From positions 124,001 through 188,000 of the forward strand of contig NZ_JADKPN010000002.1 in assembly GCF_015352455.1 (NCBI RefSeq): DNA of 64,000 nucleotides, given 5' to 3'. This document shows, one piece after another, positions 19,021 to 27,691 of this stretch; positions within the stretch are counted from its first letter, which is position 1; each line of letters begins with the position of its first letter. Origin of the DNA: Nocardioides islandensis (GTDB taxonomy: Bacteria; Actinomycetota; Actinomycetes; Propionibacteriales; Nocardioidaceae). The position numbers were made by a program, and so were the translations under genes. Under the pieces are notes generated by a model. The model made no database searches. It was given only the letters and a program-made list of their open reading frames with translations, and was not told the origin of the DNA.

Positions 19021-19250
19021 CCAGCAGCACGCGTCCGCTGACCGACGACGCGGTGGTCCGCCTCCTCCTCGACACCGACCCGTACCTGTCCTGCGACGAC
19101 TGCTTCGCCCAGCTGGACCAGTACGTCGAACGACGGGTACGCGAGCCGGGGTACGACGAACCGCGGATGCGAACCCATCTCGAAGGATGCGGGGCCTGCG
19201 CCGAGGAAGCCGAGACCTTGCTCAGCCTGGTCCTCGAGCCACCGCGCTAG
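19017..19250 (+). CDS. Small zinc-binding anti-sigma-like protein
   Basis: A 77-residue protein with no membrane helix. YLSCDDCFAQLDQYVE provides a CxxC and MRTHLEGCGAC provides the HxxxCxxC of zinc-containing anti-sigma (ZAS) domains. The gene is coupled by ATGA to the ECF sigma factor, which is the usual place for its antagonist. That it binds this sigma factor is inferred. Lacking a membrane anchor, it would sense a cytoplasmic signal, possibly thiol redox state. Confidence 0.75.
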   Translation: MTSSTRPLTDDAVVRLLLDTDPYLSCDDCFAQLDQYVERRVREPGYDEPRMRTHLEGCGACAEEAETLLSLVLEPPR

Positions 19251-19492
19251 TCGGGCAGGTCGTCCTCACTGCCACTGCGCTCGTTCACGACCGCCAACAG
19301 CTGCTCGTCCGCCGAGGTGAAGCGGTCCATCTCCTCGCCCGCGTCACAGGTGAACAGCCCGATCGTCACCTGTTCCCCGTCACCGCCCAGCACTCGCCAC
19401 ACGCCTCCCTGCAGCTCCCACCGGAGCAGCATCGCGACCGACTCGGTGAGATGGGACGGGTCGGTCGTGCGTCGAGGCCTCACGTCTGCCAT
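19247..19492 (-). CDS. Conserved hypothetical protein
   Basis: An 81-residue soluble protein (MLLRWELQGGVWRVLGGDGE, then QVTIGLFTCDAGEEMDR) resembling small actinobacterial hypothetical proteins. The start at 19492 is supported by AGGGAGCAG a few bases upstream; the longer frame would run into the promoter region of the divergent regulator. The last four bases overlap the end of the anti-sigma gene on the other strand. Function unknown. Confidence 0.6.
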   Translation of the reverse strand: MADVRPRRTTDPSHLTESVAMLLRWELQGGVWRVLGGDGEQVTIGLFTCDAGEEMDRFTSADEQLLAVVNERSGSEDDLPD

Positions 19493-19581
19493 GAACACTG
19501 CTCCCTTCCCTCTAGCAGGGTACTCTGTCGACGTTAGAAAACACTGGGCAGCTGGGCGTCGAGCTCGAGGATGGAGCAGCG

Positions 19582-20292
19582 ATGGAGGACCTGCAGGCAC
19601 AGGTGGCCAGCATCGGCGCGCTCGCCGAGCCGAGTCGGCTGGCCCTCTATCGCTATGTCGCCGGCGCCGCCGAACCGGTGAGCCGCGAGCAGGCGGCGGC
19701 CGCGATGGACCTGCCGTTGCACTCGGTCAAGTTCCACCTGGACCGGCTCGTGGCGGAGGGCCTGCTCGAGGTCGAGTACCGCCGGCTCACCGGCCGCACC
19801 GGTCCAGGTGCGGGCCGCCCGTCGAAGCTCTACCGCCGCACGTCCCGCCACGTCTCGGTCTCGCTCCCCGATCGTCGCTACGACCTCGCGGGGGAGGTTC
19901 TCGCTGCAGCCGTCGAGCGCTCGACGCGCGAAGGGACACGGATCGACGAGGCTGTGCAGCAGGTGGCACACGCCACCGGTTCGCGACTCGGCAGCGAGCC
20001 TCCCGCTCCTCGCCGTCCACGCCGCGCAGAATCCACCGCCCGTCTCGTCGGAGTGCTCGGCAACCACGGTTACGAGCCCCGACTGGTCGACGACGACGTG
20101 TGCCTGACGAACTGTCCGTTCGACCGGCTGGCCGCCGAACACACCGACCTGGTCTGTGGCATGAACCTCGCCCTCGTGGGTGGTGTGATCGACGGTCTGA
20201 ACATCGAAACGATGTCGGCGCGCCTCGAACCCCAACCCGGGTTCTGCTGCGTGAAGATCGCCACGAAGCCGGATCGGCTCGACCGACGCTGA
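19582..20292 (+). CDS. ArsR-like (COG2345/SufR-type) transcriptional regulator with C-terminal cysteines
   Basis: A 236-residue regulator with an N-terminal winged helix (SRLALYRYVAGAAEPVSREQ then MDLPLHSVKFHLDRLVAEG) and a C-terminal domain with CLTNCPFDR, DLVCGMN and GFCCVKI. These cysteines suit an Fe-S or metal sensor, as described for SufR-like members of the family. It is divergent from the small gene at 19492 across an 89-bp gap. The target is unknown; a possible related sequence (TTAGAAA preceded by GTAnCTCT) occurs upstream of the DoxX-like gene at about 9940. Confidence 0.82.
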   Translation: MEDLQAQVASIGALAEPSRLALYRYVAGAAEPVSREQAAAAMDLPLHSVKFHLDRLVAEGLLEVEYRRLTGRTGPGAGRPSKLYRRTSRHVSVSLPDRRYDLAGEVLAAAVERSTREGTRIDEAVQQVAHATGSRLGSEPPAPRRPRRAESTARLVGVLGNHGYEPRLVDDDVCLTNCPFDRLAAEHTDLVCGMNLALVGGVIDGLNIETMSARLEPQPGFCCVKIATKPDRLDRR

Positions 20293-20320
20293 AGCCGGCA
20301 CCCGCTAGGCCCTGACGTCC

Positions 20321-20702
20321 TCAGGGGACCCCCGCTGAGCTTAGGTGCGCCAGGCACAGGTCGGGTTCGAAGAACGGCTCGAGGCGCTCGACCGCGACCG
20401 GGGGAGTGCCACGCCTCCATCGCGCCCTGCATCAGCCCTAGGTGGACCGGACAGATGATCTCGGACCGGGCTTCGGCGAGCACGAGGAACGGGCAGCGTC
20501 GCAGCGCGATCTGTCGCTGCCCCTCGTCCATCCGTGGTTCAGGGGCGAAGCCGATCTCGTCCAGCAGCTCCACCAGACGATCCACAGAGTCTCTCCGGTC
20601 ATCGGCGTCACCCGCCTCGCCCGTGCGCGACGTGCCTTGCGCACGACCCCATGCCTGGCCGGCAGCGACCGCCTTGGCGCGCGAGTGTGTCCCGGTCGCC
20701 AT
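20321..20702 (-). pseudogene. Frameshifted C-terminal part of a COG2345-type regulator
   Basis: The frame from 20702 reads VDRLVELLDEIGFAPEPRM, then ALRRCPFLVLAEARSEIICP and VHLGLMQGAMEAW, the ligand domain of an ArsR-like regulator. At a run of five G (20400-20404) the frame shifts, and the expected ending VAVERLEPFFEPDLCLAHLS continues in another frame to the stop at 20321. No helix-turn-helix is found upstream, so the gene is also 5'-truncated. A sequencing error could explain the frameshift but not the missing N-terminus. Confidence 0.65.
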
Positions 20703-20775
20703 GCTGCCCAGTTCGCCCTTGTTGTACTCGTTCCCGCGGCGAGCTGCCTGGCCGGAGCCGCGCTGCCCTGGCACG

Positions 20776-20961
20776 GTGCACACCCATGACGTGCAGACCA
20801 CCCTGCACGCCCTGCTCGGACAGGCCGCCCGGTAGTGCGACGTGCGCCTGTCCAACCTCGAGGCCCGCAACGCGGCGCTGGAGTTGGTCTTCCTGGTCAC
20901 CGCCTCGGGCGCCAACGATCTAGATCAATCCGCTGGCCCATGGAAAGGAGCAACCAGATGA
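20776..20961 (+). pseudogene. Remnant of an ABC transporter ATP-binding protein (C-terminal end)
   Basis: The plus strand reads VHTHDVQTTLHALLGQAAR, then a TAG stop, then CDVRLSNLEARNAALELVFLV. This resembles the tail of drug-type ABC ATPases (xLxxLEVRRPSLEDVFLxL). The stop of the frame overlaps the ATG of the next fragment as ATGA, as ATPase-permease pairs commonly do. No Walker motifs are present, so only the end of the gene survives. Confidence 0.5.
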
Positions 20962-21104
20962 CGTTCGTCGACATCTCGCCGCAACGCATCGCAGGGCCTG
21001 GCCCGCGCCAACACCACCCTGTTGGCCCGTAAACGGCCGACGTTCATCTACGTCGTCGTCCTGCCCTTGATGCCACTCGGGCTCCTCCTGGCCGGCGACA
21101 AAGG
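20958..21104 (+). pseudogene. Remnant of an ABC-2 type permease (N-terminal end, frameshifted)
   Basis: An ATG after GGAAAGGAG starts MTFVDISPQRIAG, and then the frame shifts to LARANTTLLARKRPTFIYVV followed by VLPLMPLGLLLAGDK. This is the usual cytoplasmic start and first membrane helix of an ABC-2 permease. The sequence stops abruptly at about 21104, where a different gene tail begins, so this is a deletion junction. Confidence 0.5.
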
Positions 21105-21266
21105 ACCATCGAGACCCAATGGGCCACCGACGAAGCCGCATTCGCCGCCCTCACTCCTCACGGCGAGGTTGTCGCCCGAGGCTCCGGGCACGAGGTCTAC
21201 CTCGACGCTCAACCGGCGGCCGCGGCGGCCATCCTGCGAGTCACCACCGCCACAGCCGTTCGATAG
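21105..21266 (+). pseudogene. Remnant of an alpha/beta hydrolase (C-terminal end)
   Basis: The frame reads TIETQWATDEAAFAALTPHG, then EVVARGSGHEVYLDAQPAAA and AAILRV before a TAG at 21264. This matches the last strand-helix unit of alpha/beta hydrolases, with the catalytic histidine in GSGHEV. The rest of the gene is absent; it is joined directly to the permease fragment. Confidence 0.5.
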
Positions 21267-21500
21267 CACCGGCGCCCCATGCAGCTGGCACAAGCCGTCC
21301 CGTCCGAGGACAACCCCCGGGCCGATCCCGTGTCACCGAATGTCCCCAAGTCTTCTGGGTCGATGACCCAGAGGTCAGGCCCAGGAGAGTGTCAACACGC
21401 GTCCAGAATCCGCCGTGGCAGTGCGGATTCATCCACAGCCGTCAACCCAGCTCGACGGGCCTCGCGGCGATTCGCGGTAACCAGCCGGTCACCGACGCAA
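21267..21500. other. Intergenic DNA without a recognisable gene
   Basis: No reading frame on either strand here resembles a known family. A minus-strand frame through it and the repeat is open but its residues follow the tRNA-derived repeat, so it is not called as a gene. Confidence 0.5.
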
Positions 21501-21536
21501 AGAGGCGGCTCCCGGACTTGACCGGAAACCGCCTCT
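21501..21536 (-). terminator. Hairpin terminator beside tRNA fragment
   Basis: AGAGGCGG and CCGG arms pair across a short ACTTGA loop to give a stem of about 14 bp. On the minus strand it follows the tRNA 3' fragment of the repeat by about 16 bases and is followed by TTTG, so it fits a tRNA transcript terminator. Confidence 0.55.
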
Positions 21537-21552
21537 GACCTGCTGGAACTTT

Positions 21553-21753
21553 GTAGCGGGGGCAGGATTTGAACCTGCGACCTCTGGATGAGATCGGGTG
21601 CTACGGAACGGCTTGGAAAATCGCGGATCTCCTCGGGTTTACGCGGGAATACCTCGCGGTCAGGTTCGGAGTCTAACGGGCCATCACGGGATGGATGCCG
21701 ACTGTAAGTGGCCAGTTTGTGGCTGCGGTTCGAAACCGCCAGCGCCGTGACTC
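21553..21753 (-). repeat. 201-bp direct repeat, copy 1, ending in a tRNA 3' half
   Basis: By hand alignment this is about 92% identical (16 mismatches) to 46562-46762, in the same orientation. The first 45 bases are identical. On the minus strand, 21587 to 21553 read as a tRNA variable region, T arm (GCAGG-TTCAAAT-CCTGC) and acceptor strand CCCCGCT, resembling an initiator-type tRNA. The 5' half of a tRNA is not present. The geometry suits an integrase att site that uses a tRNA 3' end. Confidence 0.75.
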
Positions 21754-21862
21754 CGCGTCCCACTGACCCGTCTCAACGTCGCCCGCCTACCAGTGCACTC
21801 TCATGAGCGAGTCGGCTTTCCTCTGCGATCGATAGTCTGCTGACCGTCGAGGGAAGACGGCG

Positions 21863-23482
21863 GTGAACGAGACGGCGGACATTCTGACTCTGGCGCGGCA
21901 GGCTCACAGAGCACACGACTGGACCACTGCCGCGGCGCACTTCGATGCCGTCGGGGCCGAGCGACTCACAGCCGAAGATCTTGCAGCCTACGCAGATGCC
22001 AAGTGGTGGCTCGGCCACGTCCTGGACAACCTGCGGCTCGAGGCCGCGGCATACGACGCCTTTCTGGCCGACTCCCAGCCGGCCGGGGCCGCGTGGGCGG
22101 CGATGCTGCTCGGGATCTTCCACCTGGGACGGGGCGATGTGCCGCAGGGGATGGGCTGGATCGGCCGCGCCGGTCGCCTGCTCGAGGGCACCCCGGAGTG
22201 CCCCGCGCACGGCCTGCTGATCCAGGTGACCGAAGTCGAGCCGAGTCTGCAGGCCGGAAAGCCGACGGCAGCGGTGGACGCCGCCCACAGGATCCGGGCC
22301 CTCGGCACACGGATCGACGAGCCCGGCGTGGTGCTCTTGGGCGTCAACTGCGAGGGGCGCGCACTGATCAGGGCCGGCCAGGTTGTCGACGGGCTGGCAC
22401 TGCTCGACGAGGCGATGGTCGCTGCTCTGGACGGCCGTCTCGGACCGTTCATCTCGGGGAGCCTCTACTGCCACACCATCGCGTCCTGTCACGAGGTCGC
22501 CGACCTCCGCCGGATGACCCGCTGGACAGATCTCACCGAGGACTGGTTGTCCACCCTTTCCGGGGTCGGGGTGTTCGGCGGCCTGTGCGGAGTGCACCGG
22601 GCTCAGCTCCACGTCCTCCGTGGCGCATGGGAGGAGGCCGAGCGCTCGGCGCTGCAGGTGGTGACGGACCTCGACGCGATGCGCGTCGACTACGCGGCGG
22701 AGGCGTGGTACGTCGTCGGTGAGGCACGCCGGTTGCGCGGCGACCCGACCGCCGCTCAGGCCTACGACGAGGCGCGCGCCCGCGGACGCGACCCGCAGCC
22801 GGGACGAGCGCTGCTGCAGCTCCAAGGAGGCGACGCGGCCGGGGCCTCGACCTCGGTGCGCACCGCCGTCACGGCCGTGGGGGATGACCCCCTGCGGCGG
22901 GCGCCGGTGTGCGCTGCCGCGGTCGAGATCGCCGTCTCTGCGGGACGGCTGGAGGACGCGAGAGCCGCCGCGTCCGAACTCGCACAGACGGCGACGATGT
23001 ATGCCACCTCGGGGCTGGAGGCGATGGCGGCCGCGGCACGTGGAGCGGTGCTGCTGGCCGAGGGCCGCGCCGAAGAGGCACTCCCGGTGCTCCGCGACGC
23101 CTGCCGACGCTGGCACGAGCTGGGCGCGGCGTACGACGCCGCCGGCACCGGCGCCCTCCTCGCCCAGGCCTACCGGACACTCGGCGACCAGGCCTCCGCG
23201 GCAGCGGAGGCAGCGCTAGCGGAGGCAACCTACGTCCGGCTGGGCGCACACCGGCCGGCCCGAGGCGATACGACACCGCCCGACGGACTGAGCCGGCGCG
23301 AGTGCGACGTGCTGGCCCTGGTGGCCGACGGCCGCTCCAACCGGGAGATCGGCGAGACGCTCTTCATCAGCGACCGCACGGTCGGCCGGCACCTGACGAA
23401 CATCTTCCACAAGATCGGGGTGACCTCCCGGACCCAGGCCGCCCGCTACGCCATCGACCATGGGTTGAGCGTCACTCGGTGA
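21863..23482 (+). CDS. TPR-LuxR transcriptional regulator, paralogue 1
   Basis: A 539-residue cytoplasmic regulator made of TPR-like helical repeats over about 460 residues, followed by a LuxR/GerE helix-turn-helix: GLSRRECDVLALVADGRSNR then ETLFISDRTVGRHLTNIFHK. There is no Walker A site, so it is not a full LAL ATPase. It shares with the paralogues at 25402 and 50690 the segment LLDEAMVAAL and a YCxxIxxC pair (YCHTIASCHEV). The GTG start at 21863 begins just before the first helix. The alpha/beta hydrolase gene 130 bp downstream is a likely target. Confidence 0.9.
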   Translation: MNETADILTLARQAHRAHDWTTAAAHFDAVGAERLTAEDLAAYADAKWWLGHVLDNLRLEAAAYDAFLADSQPAGAAWAAMLLGIFHLGRGDVPQGMGWIGRAGRLLEGTPECPAHGLLIQVTEVEPSLQAGKPTAAVDAAHRIRALGTRIDEPGVVLLGVNCEGRALIRAGQVVDGLALLDEAMVAALDGRLGPFISGSLYCHTIASCHEVADLRRMTRWTDLTEDWLSTLSGVGVFGGLCGVHRAQLHVLRGAWEEAERSALQVVTDLDAMRVDYAAEAWYVVGEARRLRGDPTAAQAYDEARARGRDPQPGRALLQLQGGDAAGASTSVRTAVTAVGDDPLRRAPVCAAAVEIAVSAGRLEDARAAASELAQTATMYATSGLEAMAAAARGAVLLAEGRAEEALPVLRDACRRWHELGAAYDAAGTGALLAQAYRTLGDQASAAAEAALAEATYVRLGAHRPARGDTTPPDGLSRRECDVLALVADGRSNREIGETLFISDRTVGRHLTNIFHKIGVTSRTQAARYAIDHGLSVTR

Positions 23483-23612
23483 GCCGACTGCGTAGAACCA
23501 CGTAGCCGCCGCCGCAGGCTGGCCGATCACACCGATGCCAGCCACCCGCCGCGCGTCCGAGCATCCCCTGTAGATGCGTCGAGCACGGCGCCTCGATCAG
23601 GGAGCGATCACC

Positions 23613-24452
23613 ATGAGTCACACGAGAATCCACCGAGCGGTATCCGCCGACGGCACCGAGATCGCCGGACGTGTCGTGGGAGACGGGCCAGCGCTGGTCC
23701 TGGTCCACGGCGGCATTGGTGACGGCGACACCGCCTGGGACGCCATGCTGCCCCACCTCACCGACCGGTTCACCTGCTATCTGCCAAGCACCCGCGGACG
23801 CGGACTGTCGGCGGATGACCCTGACCACTCGCCACCACGTCTGGAGGACGACGTGACGGCGTTTGTCGACAGCATCGGCGCGCCGGCCCAGGTTGTCGGC
23901 TGGTCGGGCAGTGGGGCGTGGGTCCTGGGTGCGGCCGCGCGAAGTGACGCTGTCGCTGCTGTGGCGGTGTACGAGCCGACGCTGATCCCGGTGATGGCAG
24001 AGGCCGACCTCGCCGAGACCCTGGGCACGATGCAGCGTGTCGGCGCGGCTGCCGCGGACGGTCGGCTCGTCGATGCGGTCCAAGTCTTCGCCTCGTGGAT
24101 CTGCACCGAGGAGGAAACCGCCGCGCTGACGCGGACGAACTTCGACGACGTGTGGGCCGCGCGGGTGCCGGCAATGCTCCGGTTCGTGCAACAGGACGGG
24201 TCATACCAGGGGCCGCGGTCCACCGATCCCGAGGCCCTTGCTCGCATCACGGTGCCGGTGCTGGTTCTGATGGGCCAGCGGACCCGGCTGGGGTCGTTCT
24301 TCCGCGCCGCGGCGGAGTTCATCGCCCGGCACGTCGACGACTCCCAGGTCTGGGAGCTGCCAGGGGCCGGACACTTCGCGCCAGTGCTTGCCCCGGAGTC
24401 GGTCGCTGATGAGCTGATCACGTTCTTCGAGTCCGCCCGGCAACCGGCCTGA
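23613..24452 (+). CDS. Alpha/beta hydrolase
   Basis: The 279-residue protein has LVLVHGGIGDGDTAW (oxyanion loop), the nucleophile elbow GWSGSG with its serine, and the catalytic histidine in LPGAGHFAPVLAPE. The acid lies in or near the VLVLMGQRTRLGSF strand end. The substrate is not predictable. The ATG at 23613 follows AGGGAG by about nine bases. It is the gene immediately downstream of the TPR-LuxR regulator, in the same direction. Confidence 0.88.
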   Translation: MSHTRIHRAVSADGTEIAGRVVGDGPALVLVHGGIGDGDTAWDAMLPHLTDRFTCYLPSTRGRGLSADDPDHSPPRLEDDVTAFVDSIGAPAQVVGWSGSGAWVLGAAARSDAVAAVAVYEPTLIPVMAEADLAETLGTMQRVGAAAADGRLVDAVQVFASWICTEEETAALTRTNFDDVWAARVPAMLRFVQQDGSYQGPRSTDPEALARITVPVLVLMGQRTRLGSFFRAAAEFIARHVDDSQVWELPGAGHFAPVLAPESVADELITFFESARQPA

Positions 24453-24527
24453 CCTCGGCTGCGGCGCCGCCAGGCGCTGGCATAGTCAGCCGCGATCCGA
24501 GCGCAAGCCCGACTGGGAAAGATCTGC

Positions 24528-24962
24528 TCAGCGCTCGAGCATTGCCTTCAACCTGGCGAGGTCCTTGGTCATCGCGCGCCGTATCGCCCGTTCCATCAGC
24601 GGTGCCGTGAGCCGACCGAAGCCGCTCGGGTCGCCTCGGTTCCGCAGGCGCATCCGGGTGCCTCCCTCGACCGGTTCCCAGGTGTAAGTGGTTTCCATCG
24701 GAAAGGGCCCGTCGGCGGTACGCATCACGAGCCGCTCACCGGGCACCAGCTCGGCAACCTCGTAGGTATAGGCAATCCGGCGACCCACGAACCGAGCCAC
24801 GAAGTCCATCCGCGAACCCACCGCGACAGGTGGCGCCGTCTCCCACCGCACCGACTTGATGTTCACGTACCACTCCGGTGCGTTCGTCGGATCACCGGCG
24901 TACGCCGCGACCTCCGCCGGCGGCCGCGCGATCGTCGTCTCGACCTGGACGTCGACCGTCAC
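24528..24962 (-). CDS. SRPBCC family protein
   Basis: A 144-residue START/Bet v1-like fold: VQVETTIARPPAEVAAYAGD, then PTNAPEWYVNIKSVRWE, the long strands GERLVMRTADGPFPMETTYT and a final helix KDLARLKAMLER. It is closely similar to the protein at 34926 (same WYxNIKSVxW and GPFPMETTYTW motifs), showing duplication within this region. Likely a small-molecule binding protein; ligand unknown. It is co-translated with the DUF1801 gene (4-bp overlap). Confidence 0.88.
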   Translation of the reverse strand: MTVDVQVETTIARPPAEVAAYAGDPTNAPEWYVNIKSVRWETAPPVAVGSRMDFVARFVGRRIAYTYEVAELVPGERLVMRTADGPFPMETTYTWEPVEGGTRMRLRNRGDPSGFGRLTAPLMERAIRRAMTKDLARLKAMLER

Positions 24963-25339
24963 GAAGGGTCGACGCCTTCGCCTTCGCGCAACTCGATCCA
25001 GGACCGCACCAGCCCCTGCAGCGCAGGCGTCTTGGCCGTCAGGTCGTCGCTGTCCAAGATCTTCAGCGACCGCGACGTAGATCCCTGACCTTCGAGGATG
25101 CCGCTGGGATCGGGCAGCGCGGCACCAGTGTGGAACATCAGCGACACATGCTTCTTGGACCTAGGGAAGAACGACGCGATGTTGCCCTGGTAGGTGAAGG
25201 TCGGCGCTTGCCACTTGATGCACTCACCGACGCGCGGGTCAGCCTCGAGCACCACGTCGCGCACCGCCAGCACCAGGTCCTTCTGAGGGTTGTCGTAGCG
25301 GTCGAACCAGGCGTCGACCTCGGGGTCATGCCGCACCAC
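24959..25339 (-). CDS. DUF1801 domain protein
   Basis: A 126-residue protein with the DUF1801 pattern: EVDAWFDRYDNPQKDLVLAV then GECIKWQAPTFTYQGNIASF and HVSLMFHTGAALPDP. The fold is that of the YdhG/DUF1801 group, of unknown biochemical role. The start is taken as the codon at 25339. It overlaps the SRPBCC gene by 4 bp and lies just downstream of the second TPR-LuxR regulator on the same strand. Confidence 0.85.
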   Translation of the reverse strand: MVRHDPEVDAWFDRYDNPQKDLVLAVRDVVLEADPRVGECIKWQAPTFTYQGNIASFFPRSKKHVSLMFHTGAALPDPSGILEGQGSTSRSLKILDSDDLTAKTPALQGLVRSWIELREGEGVDPS

Positions 25340-25401
25340 CCAGCAATCGTCATGCGGGTCTGCGGTTCACACAAGCGCCCGCGCGCGGCGCCGTCAGCGC
25401 G

Positions 25402-27036
25402 TCAGGTCAGCCCATGATGTACCGCGAAAGCAGCGGCGGCCGTTCGGGAGCGGACGCCGAGCTTGGTCAGGATGTTGCTCACGTGCCGGTGGATGGTTCG
25501 CTCGCTCAGAGCGAGCAGCGCGGCGATCTCGGCGTTCGTGCTTCCTGTGACAATCAGCCGGAGCACCTCCATCTCCCGCGGGCTCAGCACGGCGAAGTGC
25601 GCGTTCTGATCTGACATCAGGCCGCGGGTCAGGGATGCATCCGGGCTTGCGCCGAGCCGCTCGAACGTCGCCAGCGCCGCCCGGAGCTCCATCCGCGCGC
25701 CTTCGTCGTCACCGAGTGCCCGGCACCCCATCGCGATGCGGACGCCGACCTGGGCGGTCTCGTACACGGCGCCGAGCTCCCGCCACCGATCCGAGGCGGC
25801 CCGCAGTCCTGCCAGTGCGGCGGCGGGCCGATCCTCACTCAGGGCAAGGGCCCCACGGGCGGCATCCAGGATGGCCCGCATAGCGGTTGTCGGATAGGTC
25901 CGGGCCGTCTTCGCCATCTCGATGATGACGTCGTTGGCCTCGTCGATACGACCAGAGGCGAGGCAGACCTCCATGACAGCCGGGAGCAGCAGGAGCCGTT
26001 CGTCCGCCTGCTGGCGCTCGGCCAGGACCCGGCGCAGACCCGCGTCCGCCGCCTGCGTGTTGCCTTGGCTGAGCCGGTAGAGGGCGAGTCCTGGTTGGGC
26101 GCTGTGCCCGAAGGCCGTCGCCCGCTCGAAGGCCTCCTCGACGCCTGGGCGTCCTTGCAGCCGCCGCAACTCGCCTAGTTCGTACCAGGCATGGCCGGCG
26201 ACCAGTTGCCCGTCCACCGCGAGGTCACGGCAGGCCTGCTCGAGCTCCTCCTGTGCCCGAGACCAGTCCCCACGCAGGCGCATCAGGATCGCGCGATAGA
26301 TCCGACAGTTCCCGAAGTAGGCGCCGCCCAGCTGCGGGAGCGTGCCGAGCCATTGGTCGAGTGCGACCGACCACTCCGCCGCACGCGCGATCTCCTGCAC
26401 CTCGTAACACGATCCGATCGCGGCGCAGTACATGACGCTCGTCGTGCGCGGCGAGGTTGCCCGGGTCAGGATGCGGACCATCGCCGCATCGAGGAGCGCC
26501 AACCCGTCCTCCAGCGATCCGAGCTTGAGAGTGGCCCGGCCTCGCATCGTGGTGGCGACCGTGATCAGGTCGATGTCGCCGCGGCCGAGCCCCAGCTCGG
26601 TCGCCCGATGCAGCAAATCTTCGGCGGTCGCGAAGTCACCCTTCCCGATGTAGACGTAGGCCCGCGGGATCAACAGCCACCCGTATTCATCCGACCCCCT
26701 CTCAGCCGCCAACGTCTGGGCGCGGCCGACCCAGCCAGCCGCGATGGCGAACTCGCCCCGCGTGAAGACATGCGCGCTCCACAGCCAGTACGCCGTACGC
26801 GTCGCCTCGTGGACCTCGCCCGCTTCTGCCCACAGCTCGAAGGACCGGGTCAGTACGGCGATCGCCTCATCTATCCGCCCGATTACCTGGGCTGCCTCGG
26901 CCCAGCACTCCAAGTCCTCGACACTCAAGGGCGTCGTCTCCGAGTCACCGGCTGCGTACTCCTCGCAGGCTCGCGCCCACCGCGACGCGCCGTGGTGCTC
27001 GCGGGCGGTCTCGAGATGGCCGGGTTCGCTGCTCAT
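25402..27036 (-). CDS. TPR-LuxR transcriptional regulator, paralogue 2
   Basis: A 544-residue regulator with TPR-like repeats and a C-terminal LuxR domain (LSPREMEVLRLIVTGSTNAE then LLALSERTIHRHVSNILTKL). The shared segments LLDAAMVRIL and YCAAIGSCYEV mark it as a paralogue of the proteins at 21863 and 50690. No ATPase motifs are present. The ATG at 27036 has GAGGGAG directly upstream. It reads toward the DUF1801-SRPBCC pair and is divergent from the monooxygenase-like gene at 27200. Confidence 0.9.
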   Translation of the reverse strand: MSSEPGHLETAREHHGASRWARACEEYAAGDSETTPLSVEDLECWAEAAQVIGRIDEAIAVLTRSFELWAEAGEVHEATRTAYWLWSAHVFTRGEFAIAAGWVGRAQTLAAERGSDEYGWLLIPRAYVYIGKGDFATAEDLLHRATELGLGRGDIDLITVATTMRGRATLKLGSLEDGLALLDAAMVRILTRATSPRTTSVMYCAAIGSCYEVQEIARAAEWSVALDQWLGTLPQLGGAYFGNCRIYRAILMRLRGDWSRAQEELEQACRDLAVDGQLVAGHAWYELGELRRLQGRPGVEEAFERATAFGHSAQPGLALYRLSQGNTQAADAGLRRVLAERQQADERLLLLPAVMEVCLASGRIDEANDVIIEMAKTARTYPTTAMRAILDAARGALALSEDRPAAALAGLRAASDRWRELGAVYETAQVGVRIAMGCRALGDDEGARMELRAALATFERLGASPDASLTRGLMSDQNAHFAVLSPREMEVLRLIVTGSTNAEIAALLALSERTIHRHVSNILTKLGVRSRTAAAAFAVHHGLT

Positions 27037-27199
27037 CGCACTCCCTCGACACCGATCCTGCCAGCCGTGGGCGCTGGGTAGGAATGCCCACGACGCGCAG
27101 CCGAGGTCGGCCCGCAATGCCGAAGCGTCGCGACCGCGGCGGAGCGGATCGTGGGCATCGAGACCCCGGACTCGTAGGGGCACCGATCCAGGAGGACCC

Positions 27200-27601
27200 A
27201 TGACCACTCCGTTCATCTTCATCGGCACACACAAGATCAAGCCCGGCAAGCGGGAGGAGTTCCAGAAGTACTTCGCGCAGTTCAGCGCCGACGTCGTCGA
27301 GCCGAAGGAGCCGCGACTGCACTCCTTCTACGGCTACGCGGCGCCGGACTCCGACTACGTCACCATCGTTCAGGTCCATCCCGACGCCGACTCCATGGCC
27401 ACGCACATGCAGGTAGGGATGGACCACTTCGCCACCGCATACGTCGAGTACCTCGAACCGGAAAGCAGCCTGCAGATCTACGGCGACCTCACCGAGGACC
27501 TCATCCAGACGATCTCCGGCGCCGCACAGAGCGACGATGACGCCTCCAGCGTGACGATCCGAGAGCCATTCGCGGGATTCGACCGGCTGCCCACGTTGTG
27601 A
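27200..27601 (+). CDS. Antibiotic-biosynthesis-monooxygenase-like (dimeric alpha/beta barrel) protein
   Basis: A 133-residue protein with FIGTHKIKPGKREEFQKYFA and a second half YVTIVQVHPDADSMATHMQV, typical of ferredoxin-like ABM/DUF3291 folds. No catalytic residue can be named. The start has GGAGG six bases upstream. It is divergent from paralogue 2 of the TPR-LuxR family across 163 bp and is a candidate target of that regulator. Confidence 0.65.
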   Translation: MTTPFIFIGTHKIKPGKREEFQKYFAQFSADVVEPKEPRLHSFYGYAAPDSDYVTIVQVHPDADSMATHMQVGMDHFATAYVEYLEPESSLQIYGDLTEDLIQTISGAAQSDDDASSVTIREPFAGFDRLPTL

Positions 27602-27691
27602 GTCAACGCTGGTGGAGGGTCCGTGGGCTCCACGGCGCCTCTCGTCTCGAACGGTCTGCCCCCAGGGCGGTAACGGGTCGATACTGACGCC

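Noticed and set aside
21553..21753. Complete tRNA gene
   Set aside because: Only the variable-region, T-arm and acceptor 3' side are present. No matching 5' acceptor strand or D arm was found upstream on the minus strand.
21392..21763. Long minus-strand frame through the first repeat (and a similar one at 46509-46874)
   Set aside because: Both frames translate the tRNA 3' half and flanking repeat (RSQVQILPPL is a known signature of translated tRNA). The frames differ completely outside the repeat, so they are not genes.
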